The notes: generated from the sequence alone by a model not told the origin. Shown: positions 7,241 through 17,794, counted from the stretch's first letter. The stretch: 63,952 bases of DNA from Candidatus Finniella inopinata (GCA_943322985.2 CALPGA020000007.1:1-63952), one strand, 5' to 3'. Translations and numbers: made by a program.

Positions 7241-8135
7241 ATGCTATTTTACCTTTTCTATTGGACTTTATTTTTTGTATTGTTTCAGGTGTTACGCGCA
7301 AGAAATACCGTTCTGGAGAACGTAGATCAACTTCTTGTACATTTTGTACTGATAATCTTTGCTCAGTTAAAAGAAGCTCAAGCAAAGCAAGGCCTTGATT
7401 TAATGAATGGTCTGAAAGCTTTACTAGTACGCCGCCTACTAAATAGATATTCCAACGTCGCTCATGTACACGCGATAATGCTTGAAGATTTTTTTGTATA
7501 TTAGGAAATTTCATTAAGATTTTTAAAATATCAGGAGATTTTTGAGGGGCGCCTTCTCCAACTACTAGCGGCAAAACTCCATAATGTCGATGATCTTTTG
7601 TAAGAATGGCTGAACCGTCTTCGTCAACTAAATTGAATTGATTATGGTGCTGCCATATGGCTATAGGATGCCGTTCTTCAATTTTAATATGAACAATGTC
7701 TGGCAGGCTTCGCACAACAGTAGCACGACGAATCCATTCTAGTTTTTCAAGCCGAAATCTTGTTTGTTGAAGGTCAATTGAAAATATAGAGTCCCCACGA
7801 TTAATTTTTAAAGCTTTCATTAAATCTTGTTGTTGAGTGTGAATCCTGCCTTGCACAACAATTTCTTGTACCTTAAATCCTAATGATGCTGTGAATCTAT
7901 GGATTCCATCTACTGTGTTTGAGTATACTTTTTGTGGATATCCTTGAAACCACGAACCACAAACTGTCGCTATAATAATAAATCCAAGAAAATATTTAAA
8001 ATAATCAGCGTATACTCGCATTGTACGAGCATTTTTCTTTTTATTTACCTTGCGTGTAGAGGTGGTTTTATTAGATTCATTCTTTGAGCGCTTTGCTAAA
8101 AGTGTGTTTTTTTTTCTGATAGGGATTAATCGCAT
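7239..8135 (-). CDS. ftsQ: Cell division protein FtsQ
   Basis: 298 residues. A basic cytoplasmic N-terminus (about 1-45) precedes a single membrane segment (FLGFIIIATVCGSWF, about 50-64) and a periplasmic POTRA domain (FKVQEIVVQGRIHT, about 90-160), then the FtsQ beta domain with the conserved EERHPIAIWQ. FtsQ bridges early and late divisome proteins (FtsK and FtsLBI). The start overlaps the ddl stop by 10 bp, as in a standard dcw cluster. The usual next genes, ftsA and ftsZ, are absent: the gene ends at a terminator facing unrelated genes, so the dcw cluster is split here. Confidence 0.92.
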   Translation of the reverse strand: MRLIPIRKKNTLLAKRSKNESNKTTSTRKVNKKKNARTMRVYADYFKYFLGFIIIATVCGSWFQGYPQKVYSNTVDGIHRFTASLGFKVQEIVVQGRIHTQQQDLMKALKINRGDSIFSIDLQQTRFRLEKLEWIRRATVVRSLPDIVHIKIEERHPIAIWQHHNQFNLVDEDGSAILTKDHRHYGVLPLVVGEGAPQKSPDILKILMKFPNIQKNLQALSRVHERRWNIYLVGGVLVKLSDHSLNQGLALLELLLTEQRLSVQNVQEVDLRSPERYFLRVTPETIQKIKSNRKGKIA

Positions 8136-9028
8136 TTGGCGCTTGCTACCATTCTTTTTACTAGTTCAGCAAAGGAAATGCCTTGGCTTTTTGCAATTTG
8201 TGGTGCTAAAGATGTTGCTGTGAATCCTGGTTGCGTGTTTAATTCTAACACACTGAATATATGTCCATCAAACATCATATCCACTCTTGCTAATCCTCTG
8301 CATCCTAATGCCTTATAAGTTTTTAAAGCAGTTTCTTTTGCAAGATACTCCATATCTATATTAATTGGGGCAGGGCACAGAAACTTCGATTCTCCAGGTA
8401 CGTACTTAGCTTGATAACTAAAAAAAGAAAAATTTTCTTTTGGACATATTTCAATGGTTCCCAACGATACACCATCAAGAACTGCCACATGAATTTCTCG
8501 TTGTTTTAAATAGTCTTGTATTATGCATTCATTGCCAAATGTCCACTCTTGTTGCAGTTGTTTCCATTCACTGTCGGATGAAATAATTTTAATGCCGACG
8601 CTGGAGCCTTCATTAATAGGTTTTGCCATGCACGGATATGTTATAGGACACTTAGCCGTGTTTGCTAAATTTATTTTTACAGTTTCGGGAGTAGGAATAT
8701 TATTATTTTTGAAAATTTGATAAGAGGTCCATTTGTCCATAGCATTTGTAGATGCTAAAACTCCAGAATGTGTATAAGGAATATTCAATTTATTCAAAAT
8801 ACCTTGGACTGTTCCATCTTCGCCAATGGGGCCATGCAAACAATTGAAAACGACATCCGGTTTGGTTTCTTTTAGTTGTGTAATAAGTTCATTGAGATCA
8901 CTTGGCAGATCAATGGTTGATGTCAAAAAACCAAGTTCATTAAGTGCCGAAAGGGTAGCGTTCCCTGAATTTAAAGAAACCTCGCGTTCTTTGCCGCAAC
9001 CACCTAGTAAAACTGTAACGCTTTTCAT
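8126..9028 (-). CDS. ddl: D-alanine--D-alanine ligase
   Basis: ATP-grasp ligase that makes the D-Ala-D-Ala end of the peptidoglycan stem. About 300 residues from the ATG at 9028 (MKSVTVLLGGCGKEREVSLNSG), preferred over an upstream start at 9055 because Ddl proteins begin just before the VLLGG/SxERxVSL motif. Further landmarks: CLHGPIGEDGTVQG, MDKWTSYQIFK, AKPINEGSSVGI, CRGLARVDMMFD and LELNTQPGFTATSLAPQIA (Mg/ATP-binding C-terminus). It overlaps ftsQ. The cell therefore probably makes peptidoglycan, in keeping with the M23 endopeptidase and AmpG in this window. Confidence 0.93.
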   Translation of the reverse strand: MKSVTVLLGGCGKEREVSLNSGNATLSALNELGFLTSTIDLPSDLNELITQLKETKPDVVFNCLHGPIGEDGTVQGILNKLNIPYTHSGVLASTNAMDKWTSYQIFKNNNIPTPETVKINLANTAKCPITYPCMAKPINEGSSVGIKIISSDSEWKQLQQEWTFGNECIIQDYLKQREIHVAVLDGVSLGTIEICPKENFSFFSYQAKYVPGESKFLCPAPINIDMEYLAKETALKTYKALGCRGLARVDMMFDGHIFSVLELNTQPGFTATSLAPQIAKSQGISFAELVKRMVASAKCD

Positions 9029-9183
9029 AACTACACATATGACTTGAATGTGCACATACTACAAAAAAAAACTGATATAGAAAACTAGTCTTTGCGAAAT
9101 AAGACGAAAAATATTATTTAGCATTTTAATAAAATATAAATTAAAAGCATAAAAAATGATTTGAAAACCTGCTTTTTTAAATT

Positions 9184-10107
9184 TTACCAGCCTTTTATCA
9201 AGACATACCTCAACCACTTTAAGGGTGGAAAACGCCATGCTTTATGTTCAACGTAGGACATTGAGGGTTGTTGATAAGGCATTAAGCTGAACGAAGCTTC
9301 ATTCTGATGACGATGTTGCCATTTCACCATGGGTTGAAAATCATCCTCTGGCAATGCAATCATGCGATTGGGATATTTTAAAAGAGTGATACCAAGCAGA
9401 GATTGATCGTGAAAATGTGTGCCTTTTCCATACCCTTGTACATAATTTGGGTTGGTGCATAGCGTAAGCCACGCTTTTACAAAACTACGCGTTCTTTCGC
9501 AATTGCGAAATACTATAAGTCCTGCCCACAGGCCTCTTGTTGTATTAAAGTCAGAATGCTCCGAAACACCAAGCTCTTGAGCTACTTGTGTATCGATTGT
9601 AGTTTTTAAAGTGCCGTACATTTCTCTGGCATAGCGGTAAAAAATACCATCATATTCTTGTAAATGCTCTAAAATAGGCATTAATGAATTTGTAAAGATA
9701 GCGCCTGTGTCTGCATACACAATTACGCTTCCTTCTGGGGCGGTCTCCATCGTTTTTAAAATAACATATGGCTTCCATAACCAATAACCAGCCCCACTTT
9801 TCTCATCTAAGATTTTTTGATATTTTGTATAAAAATCTTCATCAATATGAGAACGACGGTAATTTAAAATGAAATCAACTCCACGATTCAATGCTGACTG
9901 GGCTAACGCATGTTGATTTTGGAAAAACACTTCGGGGCCATCAGCATATGAGACTAAATACACACCTTTGCTGAATAATTTTTTACTAGCTTTAAAGTCG
10001 ATGTTAGCAACAGGATCAACGCGCCGAGTGGAAATATCAAAAAGTGTATAGCTAAGCTGCAAACATCCATAGCATATGCCAAAAAAAATAAATAACTTCT
10101 TTGTCAC
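9184..10107 (-). CDS. Probable glycosyltransferase-like protein (GT-A fold), membrane-anchored
   Basis: 307 residues with a GTG start and an N-terminal hydrophobic anchor (FIFFGICYGCLQLSY). The core shows SGAGYWLWKPYVI and VIVYADTGA, where YADTG sits where a DxD-type metal/nucleotide-sugar site would be, then GLWAGLIVFRN and HDQSLLGI. This combination occurs in uncharacterised nucleotide-diphospho-sugar transferases of bacteria and some large viruses, which I recall only as a pattern. The substrate is unknown. The gene starts one base after the rdgB stop, so it is the last gene of an ald-rdgB-GT operon, an unusual partner for housekeeping genes. A surface glycan role is inference. Confidence 0.6.
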   Translation of the reverse strand: MTKKLFIFFGICYGCLQLSYTLFDISTRRVDPVANIDFKASKKLFSKGVYLVSYADGPEVFFQNQHALAQSALNRGVDFILNYRRSHIDEDFYTKYQKILDEKSGAGYWLWKPYVILKTMETAPEGSVIVYADTGAIFTNSLMPILEHLQEYDGIFYRYAREMYGTLKTTIDTQVAQELGVSEHSDFNTTRGLWAGLIVFRNCERTRSFVKAWLTLCTNPNYVQGYGKGTHFHDQSLLGITLLKYPNRMIALPEDDFQPMVKWQHRHQNEASFSLMPYQQPSMSYVEHKAWRFPPLKWLRYVLIKGW

Positions 10108-10108
10108 G

Positions 10109-10729
10109 TTAATGCGCTCCTAGTAATGTTTCTTGAAATAATTTGAAGGCCTTGGTTCTATGTGACGATTTTGATTTCTCAATTCTTGTCATTTGTGCAT
10201 ATGTGCGCGAGTCACCGGCAGGAACAAACATGGAATCATAACCAAATCCACCATCGCCGCGAGTTGGCCATACAAGCTCTCCATGGCTTTGTCCTTCAAA
10301 AATTTTTGACGAACCATCAGGCAATGCAACGGCTAGTACGCATGTGAAATAGGCGTCTCTTGGCTTGTTTTCAAGAAGATCATTGATTTTTTTATGTGCA
10401 ATAGCAAAGTCTCGTTCTGGACCTGCCCATCTGGCAGAATATACTCCTGGCATACCATCCAAAGCTGGCACAACAAGCCCCGAATCGTCCGCTAGGGAAA
10501 TATGTCCTGTTTTTTCTGCAGTATATTTTGCTTTTAGCAGTGCATTACCTTCAAAGGTATTTTCTGTCTCTTCAGGTTCTTCAATGCCAAGATTCCCAGA
10601 GCTATTAATATTTAAATCGTACAAGGAAAGAAGAGTTTTAAATTCCTCTAACTTTCCCTGATTATGAGTTGCTAAAATTAGCGTATCGCCCCTTTTAAGC
10701 TTCAACGATGGCCACTCCTGGCTCAACAT
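10109..10729 (-). CDS. rdgB: Non-canonical purine NTP pyrophosphatase (RdgB/HAM1)
   Basis: Hydrolyses ITP, dITP and XTP to monophosphates, keeping deaminated purines out of nucleic acids. 206 residues. Visible: the nucleotide-binding LILATHNQGKLEEF near the start, ETENTFEGNALLKA, ADDSGLVVPALDGMPGVYSAR (about 80-100) and GDGGFGYDSMFVP. The start overlaps the end of ald by 35 bp; no other methionine fits before the LATHNQGK motif. Confidence 0.94.
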   Translation of the reverse strand: MLSQEWPSLKLKRGDTLILATHNQGKLEEFKTLLSLYDLNINSSGNLGIEEPEETENTFEGNALLKAKYTAEKTGHISLADDSGLVVPALDGMPGVYSARWAGPERDFAIAHKKINDLLENKPRDAYFTCVLAVALPDGSSKIFEGQSHGELVWPTRGDGGFGYDSMFVPAGDSRTYAQMTRIEKSKSSHRTKAFKLFQETLLGAH

Positions 10730-11816
10730 ATTCCATGTTTAAGTCACGAGCTACAATTTCATGAGTAATTCGTCCTTTGCACACATTTAAGCCATTAAGC
10801 AAATGCTTATCGTCCATTAATGCGCGTTTGTAGCCTTTGTTTGCTAGCGCCATTGTGAAGGGTAAGGTCGCATTGTTAAGTGCAAAAGTTGATGTTCTGG
10901 CAACTGCACCAGGCATGTTGGTAACGCAATAATGCAATACACCGTCAACTTCATAGTATGGATCTGCGTGAGTAGTAGGGCGACTTGTTTCAAAACACCC
11001 ACCTTGATCAATAGCAACGTCAACTAACACACTGCCAGGGCTCATTGTTTTTAACATATCTTTAGTGACTAATCTTGGGGCAGAGGCGCCTACAACTAGC
11101 ACTGCTCCAATTACAAGGTCAGCTTTTGAAACAAGTTTTTCAATCATCGCTTGTGTTGAATAAGCAGTCTTTAAGCGTCCCATGAACATCCAATCTAATT
11201 CATTCAAACGCTTTAAATTACGGTCTACAATGGTTACATCTGCGCCTAGTGCAGCTGCCATACGTGCAGCATTTGCTCCAACCACACCTCCGCCTAGAAC
11301 AACAACTCTGGCCGGTTCAACGCCTGGTACGCTGCCTAATAACACGCCTTTGCCACCTTGACTCTTTTCCAGCATCCAAGCTCCAACTTGAACTGACATG
11401 CGACCAGCAACTTCGCTCATTGGTGCCAAAAGAGGCAATCCTCCGCGTTCATCAGTGACTGTTTCATAAGCAATAGCTACGCACTTAGAATCAATTAAAC
11501 CCTTGGCTTGATCTGGATCTGGAGCCAAATGTAAATATGTAAATAGAATTTGGTTTTCTCTTAGCAAGCTGTATTCGCTTGGTTGTGGCTCTTTTACCTT
11601 AACAATCATGTCGGCAGTATCGAACACTTCCTTTGCTGTAGCTAAAATTTTAGCTCCGACTTCTTTGTAATGTGCATCGGTTAACCCAATACCCACACCA
11701 GCATTTGTTTCAACTACTACTTCATGACCTGCACTGATCAACTCTTTTACAGATAAAGTTGTTAAACCAACTCGGTACTCATGATTTTTTACTTCTTTTG
11801 GAACGCCAATTCTCAT
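10695..11816 (-). CDS. ald: Alanine dehydrogenase
   Basis: NAD-dependent interconversion of L-alanine and pyruvate plus ammonia. 373 residues, the family norm. It begins [19 protein letters not shown]; the pyruvate-binding region and catalytic Lys/His lie in [10 protein letters not shown] and [10 protein letters not shown]; the Rossmann NAD site is [21 protein letters not shown] with the acidic VDRN (about 170-198); [12 protein letters not shown] is near the C-terminus. It is the first gene of a minus-strand run with rdgB and a glycosyltransferase. It could supply pyruvate from host amino acids or alanine for the ddl pathway. Confidence 0.95.
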   Translation of the reverse strand: MRIGVPKEVKNHEYRVGLTTLSVKELISAGHEVVVETNAGVGIGLTDAHYKEVGAKILATAKEVFDTADMIVKVKEPQPSEYSLLRENQILFTYLHLAPDPDQAKGLIDSKCVAIAYETVTDERGGLPLLAPMSEVAGRMSVQVGAWMLEKSQGGKGVLLGSVPGVEPARVVVLGGGVVGANAARMAAALGADVTIVDRNLKRLNELDWMFMGRLKTAYSTQAMIEKLVSKADLVIGAVLVVGASAPRLVTKDMLKTMSPGSVLVDVAIDQGGCFETSRPTTHADPYYEVDGVLHYCVTNMPGAVARTSTFALNNATLPFTMALANKGYKRALMDDKHLLNGLNVCKGRITHEIVARDLNMEYVEPGVAIVEA

Positions 11817-11989
11817 ACAGCTGCTTGATAAAAATACGATACGTTTTGATAGCAGGTTGGCAAAAAAATTTCAATCCACCATTTTAAAATTGTACTTCCA
11901 ATAAACTTTGAGATATCTTATCGACATGTAGTTTTTATGAGTGAATATGCTCATGTTTTCTTTTTAACTTTTGCAAAAATAATTCTTTA

Positions 11990-12655
11990 ATGGATCTAAA
12001 AATGATGCTCGAAGATATTTTAGGGTATTCCTTTAAAAGGAAAATACTACTTACCCAAGCTCTAACACCACCGGTTTTACAACAACGCAAACAAGGTAAA
12101 GCTTTTGAACGTTTAGAATTTTTAGGTGATCGTATTCTTGGATTGGTAATAGCAGAGGCATTGTATGCTCATTATACCCATGATGAAGAAGGAAAACTTG
12201 CCAAGCGCCTTTCTTATCTTACTTCAAGGGAATTTTGCAATATTATCGCGGAACGTATAAATTTAGCGTCTTTTATTCCTATTAAAGAAGACGAATTGAA
12301 AGGCACATCAATTTTAGCAAACTGCATAGAGTCAGTAATAGCTGCCCTATACATTGATGGAGGAATGGAAGCATCGCAAAATTTCATCCATAAATACTGG
12401 GGAGATGCTATTTACGATCTGGAAGAATTGCCAAAGGAACCTAAAGCCCTTGTGCAAGAGTGGGCACAAAAGCGTGGAATGGATATTCCAGAATATAAAG
12501 AAATTGGAAGGTCAGGCCCTGATCATGCGCCTTTGTACATGCTTGAAGTTTCTCTAAAAAATGGTTTCGTTGCAACAGGTGAAGGTAAAAATAAAAAACA
12601 CGCGGAACGTGATGCCGCACAAAAACTCTGGCATATGATTACGCAGATTTCTTAA
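11990..12655 (+). CDS. rnc: Ribonuclease III
   Basis: Endonuclease for double-stranded RNA; matures rRNA and processes mRNAs and regulatory RNAs. 221 residues. The signature ERLEFLGDRILGL is at about 40-52, with the second acidic site at NCIESVIAALYID (about 103-115). The double-stranded-RNA-binding domain covers about 150-220 (PKALVQEWAQKRG, ending GEGKNKKHAERDAAQKLW). In many alphaproteobacteria rnc lies with lepB and era; here lepB is 25 kb away and era is absent. Confidence 0.95.
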   Translation: MDLKMMLEDILGYSFKRKILLTQALTPPVLQQRKQGKAFERLEFLGDRILGLVIAEALYAHYTHDEEGKLAKRLSYLTSREFCNIIAERINLASFIPIKEDELKGTSILANCIESVIAALYIDGGMEASQNFIHKYWGDAIYDLEELPKEPKALVQEWAQKRGMDIPEYKEIGRSGPDHAPLYMLEVSLKNGFVATGEGKNKKHAERDAAQKLWHMITQIS

Positions 12656-12748
12656 TAGAGCATCTTAAATACTGAATTTTGAAGATTAAATAGTTGCTTT
12701 AAAATACTTCACTTTATCCACAAAAAAAGCCAATTTGGTTAACTATTT

Positions 12749-12778
12749 CTTGACTTTTCGGCTGCATAGTTGAAGTAT
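12749..12778 (+). promoter_or_regulatory. Possible promoter of clpX-lon (RpoH-like -35)
   Basis: CTTGAC at 12749-12754 resembles the alphaproteobacterial sigma-32 -35 element. A weak -10 (AAGTAT, 12773-12778) follows about 18 bases later. The position, about 50 bp before clpX, and the protease genes it would drive make heat-shock control plausible, and rpoH lies in this window. The -10 match is poor. Confidence 0.35.
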
Positions 12779-12827
12779 GAAGTGATGCGTTTAGGCGCTG
12801 CTAATAAGTTTTTGATGTGGAGAAAAT

Positions 12828-14090
12828 ATGAGCAAATCTACTGGTGATAGCAAAAATACCTTGTATTGCTCTTTTTGTGGAAAAAGTCAGCATGAGGTTC
12901 GCAAGTTAATTGCAGGACCAACAGTATTTATTTGTGACGAGTGCGTCGATCTATGTACCGATATTATTCAAGAGGAAAGTGCAACACCGCGTTTGCTGAC
13001 TGAAGGTGTACCAGCCCCTCAAGAAATTCGAAAAGTTCTTGATGACTATGTAATCGGACAAGATCATGCGAAAAAAGTACTTTCTGTTGCTGTGCACAAC
13101 CACTACAAACGCCTTAATCATGGTGTCCGTGGAAGTGAAGTGGAAATTGCTAAATCAAACATTATGTTGGTAGGTCCGACAGGTAGTGGTAAGACCTTAT
13201 TGGCTCAAACACTTGCACGTATTATTGACGTACCTTTTACAATGGCTGATGCAACTACATTAACTGAAGCTGGTTATGTAGGAGAAGACGTAGAAAATAT
13301 CATATTGAAGCTTCTACAAGCTGCTGATTATAATGTCGAGCGTGCACAACGTGGCATTGTTTATATTGATGAAGTTGATAAGATTTCTCGAAAATCCGAC
13401 AATCCTTCTATCACGCGTGATGTTTCAGGTGAAGGTGTGCAACAAGCGCTTCTTAAAATTATGGAAGGTACTGTTGCTTCCGTTCCTCCTCAAGGTGGAA
13501 GAAAGCATCCACAGCAAGAGTTTCTGCAGGTTGATACAACCAATATTTTGTTTATCTGCGGTGGTGCCTTTGCTGGTTTGGAAAAAATTATTGCCGGTCG
13601 TAAAAAAGGTAGTGGCATAGGTTTTGGTGTGGATGTAAAAGGTCCTCAAGATCATAAGGTTGGCGAATTATTGCGTGACCTTGAGCCAGAAGATTTATTA
13701 AAATTTGGTTTGATTCCAGAATTTATCGGTCGTTTACCTGTCGTTGCAACCCTAGGTGATTTAGATGAAGCAGCATTGGTTGAGATTTTGTCTACACCTA
13801 AGAACGCGTTGCTAAAACAATATGCGCGCTTGTTTGAAATGGAAGACGTTAAGTTAACCTTTGATATTGAAGCACTGCATGCTGTAGCTAAAAAAGCTAT
13901 CGTGCGTAAAACAGGTGCGCGTGGACTACGTTCCATTATGGAAAGTGTTTTACTTGATACAATGTATGATCTTCCTTCACGTGAAGATGTGGAAGAAGTT
14001 ATCATTAACAAAGAAGTAATAGACAGCAAAGCTGATCCAGTTGTTATTGTTAAAGTTGAAGAGCCTAAGCGCAAAGAAGGTGCACGTTAA
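12828..14090 (+). CDS. clpX: ATP-dependent Clp protease ATP-binding subunit ClpX
   Basis: Hexameric AAA+ unfoldase that feeds ClpP. 420 residues. The N-terminal C4 zinc finger (CSFCGK, then CDECVDLC) binds substrates and adaptors; Walker A is [12 protein letters not shown] (about 117-128); Walker B is [10 protein letters not shown]; the pore loop GYVGEDVE, sensor motifs and the ClpP-binding IGF-type loop (GSGIGFG) are visible. A good Shine-Dalgarno (TGGAGA) precedes the ATG. The stop overlaps the lon start (TAATG). clpP, usually directly upstream, is absent: rnc lies there, 173 bp away. Confidence 0.97.
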   Translation: MSKSTGDSKNTLYCSFCGKSQHEVRKLIAGPTVFICDECVDLCTDIIQEESATPRLLTEGVPAPQEIRKVLDDYVIGQDHAKKVLSVAVHNHYKRLNHGVRGSEVEIAKSNIMLVGPTGSGKTLLAQTLARIIDVPFTMADATTLTEAGYVGEDVENIILKLLQAADYNVERAQRGIVYIDEVDKISRKSDNPSITRDVSGEGVQQALLKIMEGTVASVPPQGGRKHPQQEFLQVDTTNILFICGGAFAGLEKIIAGRKKGSGIGFGVDVKGPQDHKVGELLRDLEPEDLLKFGLIPEFIGRLPVVATLGDLDEAALVEILSTPKNALLKQYARLFEMEDVKLTFDIEALHAVAKKAIVRKTGARGLRSIMESVLLDTMYDLPSREDVEEVIINKEVIDSKADPVVIVKVEEPKRKEGAR

Positions 14091-16513
14091 TGGTTAAAAA
14101 GAGCCGGCCACTTTCAATTAATCAAGGGGAAATATTTCCAGTATTACCTTTAAGGGATATTGTTGTTTTCCCCCATATGATTGTTCCCCTTTTTGTGGGG
14201 CGCGATAAGTCGGTTTTGGCACTTGAAGAAATGATGCTTACTAATCAAAAAGATCTTATTTTGGTTACTCAAAAAAGCCCTGCTGATGATAATCCAGAAG
14301 CAAAAGATTTGTATTCAGTGGGCACTTTAGGCACTCTATTACAACTTTTAAAACTTCCAGATGGTACTGTAAAAGTATTGGTGGAAGGAACACAGCGTGT
14401 GCGGCTAAATCAATTCGTTGATGATGCTCCTTTTTTTCAAGCGTATGGTTCTATTATTCACGAGGAAGACGGAGCTGAAGAAGAGCTGGAAGCCCTTACA
14501 CGTGCCGTTGTTTCGCAGTTTGAACAATACATAAAGCTCAATAGAAAAATTCCTCCTGAAGTGCTGGTAACTGTTAATCAGATTACAGATCCTGCAAAAC
14601 TTGCAGATACGGTTGCTTCATATTTTAGTTTAAAGATTCCAGACAAGCAGATTTTGCTTGAAACAGCTAATATCAGCAAGCGTTTAGAAAAAGTGCTTGG
14701 TTATATTGAAAGTGAAAGTGCTGTTTTGCACGTTGAGAAAAAAATTCGTACACGTGTTAAAAAACAAATGGAAAAGACTCAACGTGAGTATTACCTGAAC
14801 GAACAGTTGAAAGCGATTAACCGTGAACTGGGCGAAGGCGAAGAAGGCAAAGACGAAATTGCTGAACTTGAAGATAAAATTAAAAAGGTAAAGCTCTCGA
14901 AAGAAGCCAGAGAAAAAGCTCTTTCAGAAGTTCGTAAATTGCGAACTATGAATGCTTCCTCTGCAGAATCAACCGTATTACGCAATTATCTAGATTGGCT
15001 TTTGAACTTGCCATGGAAACAGCGTAGTCGTACAAAAAATGATTTATCTGTTGCTGAAAATATTCTAAACAAAGATCATTACGCGCTTGATAAAGTTAAA
15101 GAACGTATTCTTGAATATCTTGCTGTGCAAGCAAGAGTTGGCAAAGTGCGTGGTCAAATTTTATGCTTAGTTGGTCCACCAGGTGTGGGTAAAACAAGCT
15201 TAGGAAAATCATTAGCAAAAGCAACCGGGCGTAGCTTTGTACGTATGGCCTTGGGAGGTGTGCGTGACGAGTCTGAAATTCGTGGGCATCGTCGTACATA
15301 CATTGGTTCAATGCCAGGTAAAATTATTCAAGGAATGAAAAAAGCTAAAACATCTAACCCTTTATTTTTGTTAGATGAAATTGATAAATTGGGCAGCGAT
15401 TTCCGTGGTGATCCAGCATCAGCATTGCTAGAGGTGCTAGATCCAGAACAGAATGCAGCATTCAATGACCACTATCTTGAAGTGGATTATGATCTTTCAG
15501 ATGTAATGTTCATTACAACTGCGAACACGTTGAAAATGCCTCAACCTTTGCTTGATCGCATGGAAATTATCCGTATTCCTGGTTACACCGAAGACGAAAA
15601 ATTGATTATAGCAAAAGAACATCTGTTACCAAAACAAATGGAACAACATGGTCTAAAAAAGGCAGAATTTTCTGTTGATGACGATGCACTGATGACGCTT
15701 ATTCGTAACTATACGCGTGAAGCAGGTGTGCGTAGTCTTGAACGCGAGATTACTAATTTATGCCGAAAAGCAGTTCGAGAAATCATGAGTGCTAAAATTA
15801 AGCAGCTAAAGGTAACTGATGAAAACTTAGGAACCTACGCAGGTGTTAAACGCTTCAGATATGGATTGGCCGAAGAGAATGACACGATAGGTGTGACAAC
15901 TGGGCTTGCTTGGACTGAAGTAGGTGGGGAATTGTTGAGTATCGAAGCTGTTGTATTACCTGGAAAAGGAAAAACCCAAATTACTGGTAAGCTTGGTGAT
16001 GTAATGCAAGAGTCTATTCAAGCGGCTCTCAGCTATGTACGGTCTCGTTCAACACAATTTGGCTTGAAGCCAAGTTTATTTGAGCGTAAAGACATTCATA
16101 TTCATGTGCCTGAAGGCGCTATTCCAAAAGATGGCCCATCAGCTGGTATTACCATGTGTACGTCAATTGTATCTGTGCTAACCGGCATACCTGTGCGTAA
16201 AGATATTGCTATGACAGGTGAGGTAACTTTGCGTGGTAACGTGTTGCCTATTGGCGGTTTAAAGGAAAAATTGCTAGCTGCTCATCGTGGTGGAGTTAAA
16301 ACTGTTATTATACCTTATGACAACGAAAAAGATCTCGCTGAAATACCAGATAACGTGACAAAAGGGTTAACGATTATTCCTGTTAAGCATGTTGATGAAG
16401 TGTTACGATTGGCCCTTTCATCTGAGCCTCAACCCATTGAGTATTCTGAAGACGAGGCTGGGAAAGAAATTCTAACTCCATCAGAAACACTTGCTAACCA
16501 AACAGTACAGTGA
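14090..16513 (+). CDS. lon: ATP-dependent protease La (Lon)
   Basis: 807-residue cytosolic AAA+ protease for misfolded and regulatory proteins. The order is N-terminal LON substrate-binding domain (about 13-210, [16 protein letters not shown]), coiled-coil ([16 protein letters not shown]), AAA+ with Walker [13 protein letters not shown] (about 355) and Walker [10 protein letters not shown], and the C-terminal protease domain with catalytic Ser in DGPSAGITM (about 682) and Lys in [10 protein letters not shown] (about 725). It is translationally coupled to clpX. Full length and intact. Confidence 0.97.
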   Translation: MVKKSRPLSINQGEIFPVLPLRDIVVFPHMIVPLFVGRDKSVLALEEMMLTNQKDLILVTQKSPADDNPEAKDLYSVGTLGTLLQLLKLPDGTVKVLVEGTQRVRLNQFVDDAPFFQAYGSIIHEEDGAEEELEALTRAVVSQFEQYIKLNRKIPPEVLVTVNQITDPAKLADTVASYFSLKIPDKQILLETANISKRLEKVLGYIESESAVLHVEKKIRTRVKKQMEKTQREYYLNEQLKAINRELGEGEEGKDEIAELEDKIKKVKLSKEAREKALSEVRKLRTMNASSAESTVLRNYLDWLLNLPWKQRSRTKNDLSVAENILNKDHYALDKVKERILEYLAVQARVGKVRGQILCLVGPPGVGKTSLGKSLAKATGRSFVRMALGGVRDESEIRGHRRTYIGSMPGKIIQGMKKAKTSNPLFLLDEIDKLGSDFRGDPASALLEVLDPEQNAAFNDHYLEVDYDLSDVMFITTANTLKMPQPLLDRMEIIRIPGYTEDEKLIIAKEHLLPKQMEQHGLKKAEFSVDDDALMTLIRNYTREAGVRSLEREITNLCRKAVREIMSAKIKQLKVTDENLGTYAGVKRFRYGLAEENDTIGVTTGLAWTEVGGELLSIEAVVLPGKGKTQITGKLGDVMQESIQAALSYVRSRSTQFGLKPSLFERKDIHIHVPEGAIPKDGPSAGITMCTSIVSVLTGIPVRKDIAMTGEVTLRGNVLPIGGLKEKLLAAHRGGVKTVIIPYDNEKDLAEIPDNVTKGLTIIPVKHVDEVLRLALSSEPQPIEYSEDEAGKEILTPSETLANQTVQ

Positions 16514-16523
16514 ATTAATAAAC

Positions 16524-16575
16524 GTGGTATTTGTTGATGTGATTTCTGTTGAAAAGCTAGCAAATACCACTTTTA
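16524..16575. terminator. Terminator-like hairpin after lon
   Basis: GTGGTATTTG (16524-16533) pairs with CAAATACCAC (16561-16570) around a 27-base loop, followed by TTTT. It separates lon from a convergent gene ending at 16580. The loop is long for an intrinsic terminator. Confidence 0.55.
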
Positions 16576-16579
16576 AAAT

Positions 16580-17794
16580 TTAACCACCAATTGAACCAAG
16601 TGAGCCAAATACATCTCCTATTAAGCTAGAAAATTTATCTTGTGCAATCTTAATACCTTTATTTTTTACTGAATCAACAGCATTTTCTTTTATATTCTCG
16701 AGCTCTTCTTTTTCTACTAATTTCTTTTTCTTTTTGTTTTTTTTCTTTAATTCTTTTTGTTCTTCTTCTTCTTCTTCTTCACTTTTTTTAGGGGCAACTT
16801 CTTTTTTTACCCAAACGGAAACAGCAGGTTCTGCTTTTTCTTTGATTATGTCTTCCCAGTCATCTTGTTCTTGGTTAGCCAATAGTTGCTCGTGTTCTTC
16901 TTCCAGTTCTTTTTTTCCTTCTGTTACCATTCCAATAATATACTTCAGTAAAGCAGGGAAGGGCGACTCTTGTTGAGCTTTTTCTAATAATGTTGCACGC
17001 AGGCTGGAAAAAGTTCCAACTATTGTATAAGCGGGGTCACTGCCAAATAGTTGTTCCATTTTTACCATGTTTCTTTCAATGGTATTTAAAAGCTCTTGAC
17101 GTGTGCCGCTCCTTTTTTGTGCATCCCAAACTAGTTGCATAAATAAAAGTTCTACAAGTAATGGATCAGCTTGCATAGTGTCCCTAGCTGACTGAGAACG
17201 CTCTATTCCACTAGCTTGAACACGCTTTCCTGCACGAAAGGCTTTTTGCGCAGCTTCTGTCAGTTCCTTAAAAACTATATTAGTAACTTGTAGTGCTGGT
17301 TTATTTTGTAGATCTTGTGCTCGGTTAAAAATCTTTTTTATAGCGGGTTGGTAAGCAACAGGAATAAACCTTTCTCCAATAAATTGATTCAGGTACAAAA
17401 GAATACTTTCAACACTTTCAGAACGATTGGTTTCTGATTTACTAAAGCGCTCCGTAAGTTCTTCTATCAAAATTTTAAGAACATGATTTTGGAAATTTTT
17501 TCCTTTTACAAGTTCTCCGTCTTTATCGCGCTTATACCAATCTATTTCAATTTCTTCTTCGGTACCGTTTTCTTTTTCTCTACGTTCCATTTCTCTGGGG
17601 GTTGATATGAATTTTTCAATACGTATATCAATCCGTGGAAGATTTAATGACATGCCTGTGTTGGAGTTATTATTAGAGTAATTATTGCTTGAATAGCTAC
17701 TTTGAGAATAGTGTCCGCTAGATGAGTAGCCAGTTCCATAATGACTTGCCCACACACTATGTATTGCCAAATAGAAAACAATGAAAAAACGCAT
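16580..17794 (-). CDS. Secreted protein with Ser/Tyr/Asn-rich N-terminus and Lys/Glu-rich C-terminus, function unknown
   Basis: 404 residues, no family recognised. The signal peptide is MRFFIVFYLAIHSVWA. Residues 17-50 are a low-complexity Ser/Tyr/Asn/Gly tract (SGHYSQSSYSSNNYSNNN). The middle (60-300) is helical and polar. The region about 315-370 is highly charged, with a poly-Glu run (EEEEEEE) followed by a lysine run (KKKNKKKKK), then a Gly/Ser-containing end. The lysine run resembles a nuclear-localisation or nucleic-acid-binding patch, but low-complexity charge makes this weak evidence. It sits alone between lon and dnaB, convergent with lon. A host-directed secreted protein is a guess from composition. 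Confidence 0.65.
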   Translation of the reverse strand: MRFFIVFYLAIHSVWASHYGTGYSSSGHYSQSSYSSNNYSNNNSNTGMSLNLPRIDIRIEKFISTPREMERREKENGTEEEIEIDWYKRDKDGELVKGKNFQNHVLKILIEELTERFSKSETNRSESVESILLYLNQFIGERFIPVAYQPAIKKIFNRAQDLQNKPALQVTNIVFKELTEAAQKAFRAGKRVQASGIERSQSARDTMQADPLLVELLFMQLVWDAQKRSGTRQELLNTIERNMVKMEQLFGSDPAYTIVGTFSSLRATLLEKAQQESPFPALLKYIIGMVTEGKKELEEEHEQLLANQEQDDWEDIIKEKAEPAVSVWVKKEVAPKKSEEEEEEEQKELKKKNKKKKKLVEKEELENIKENAVDSVKNKGIKIAQDKFSSLIGDVFGSLGSIGG

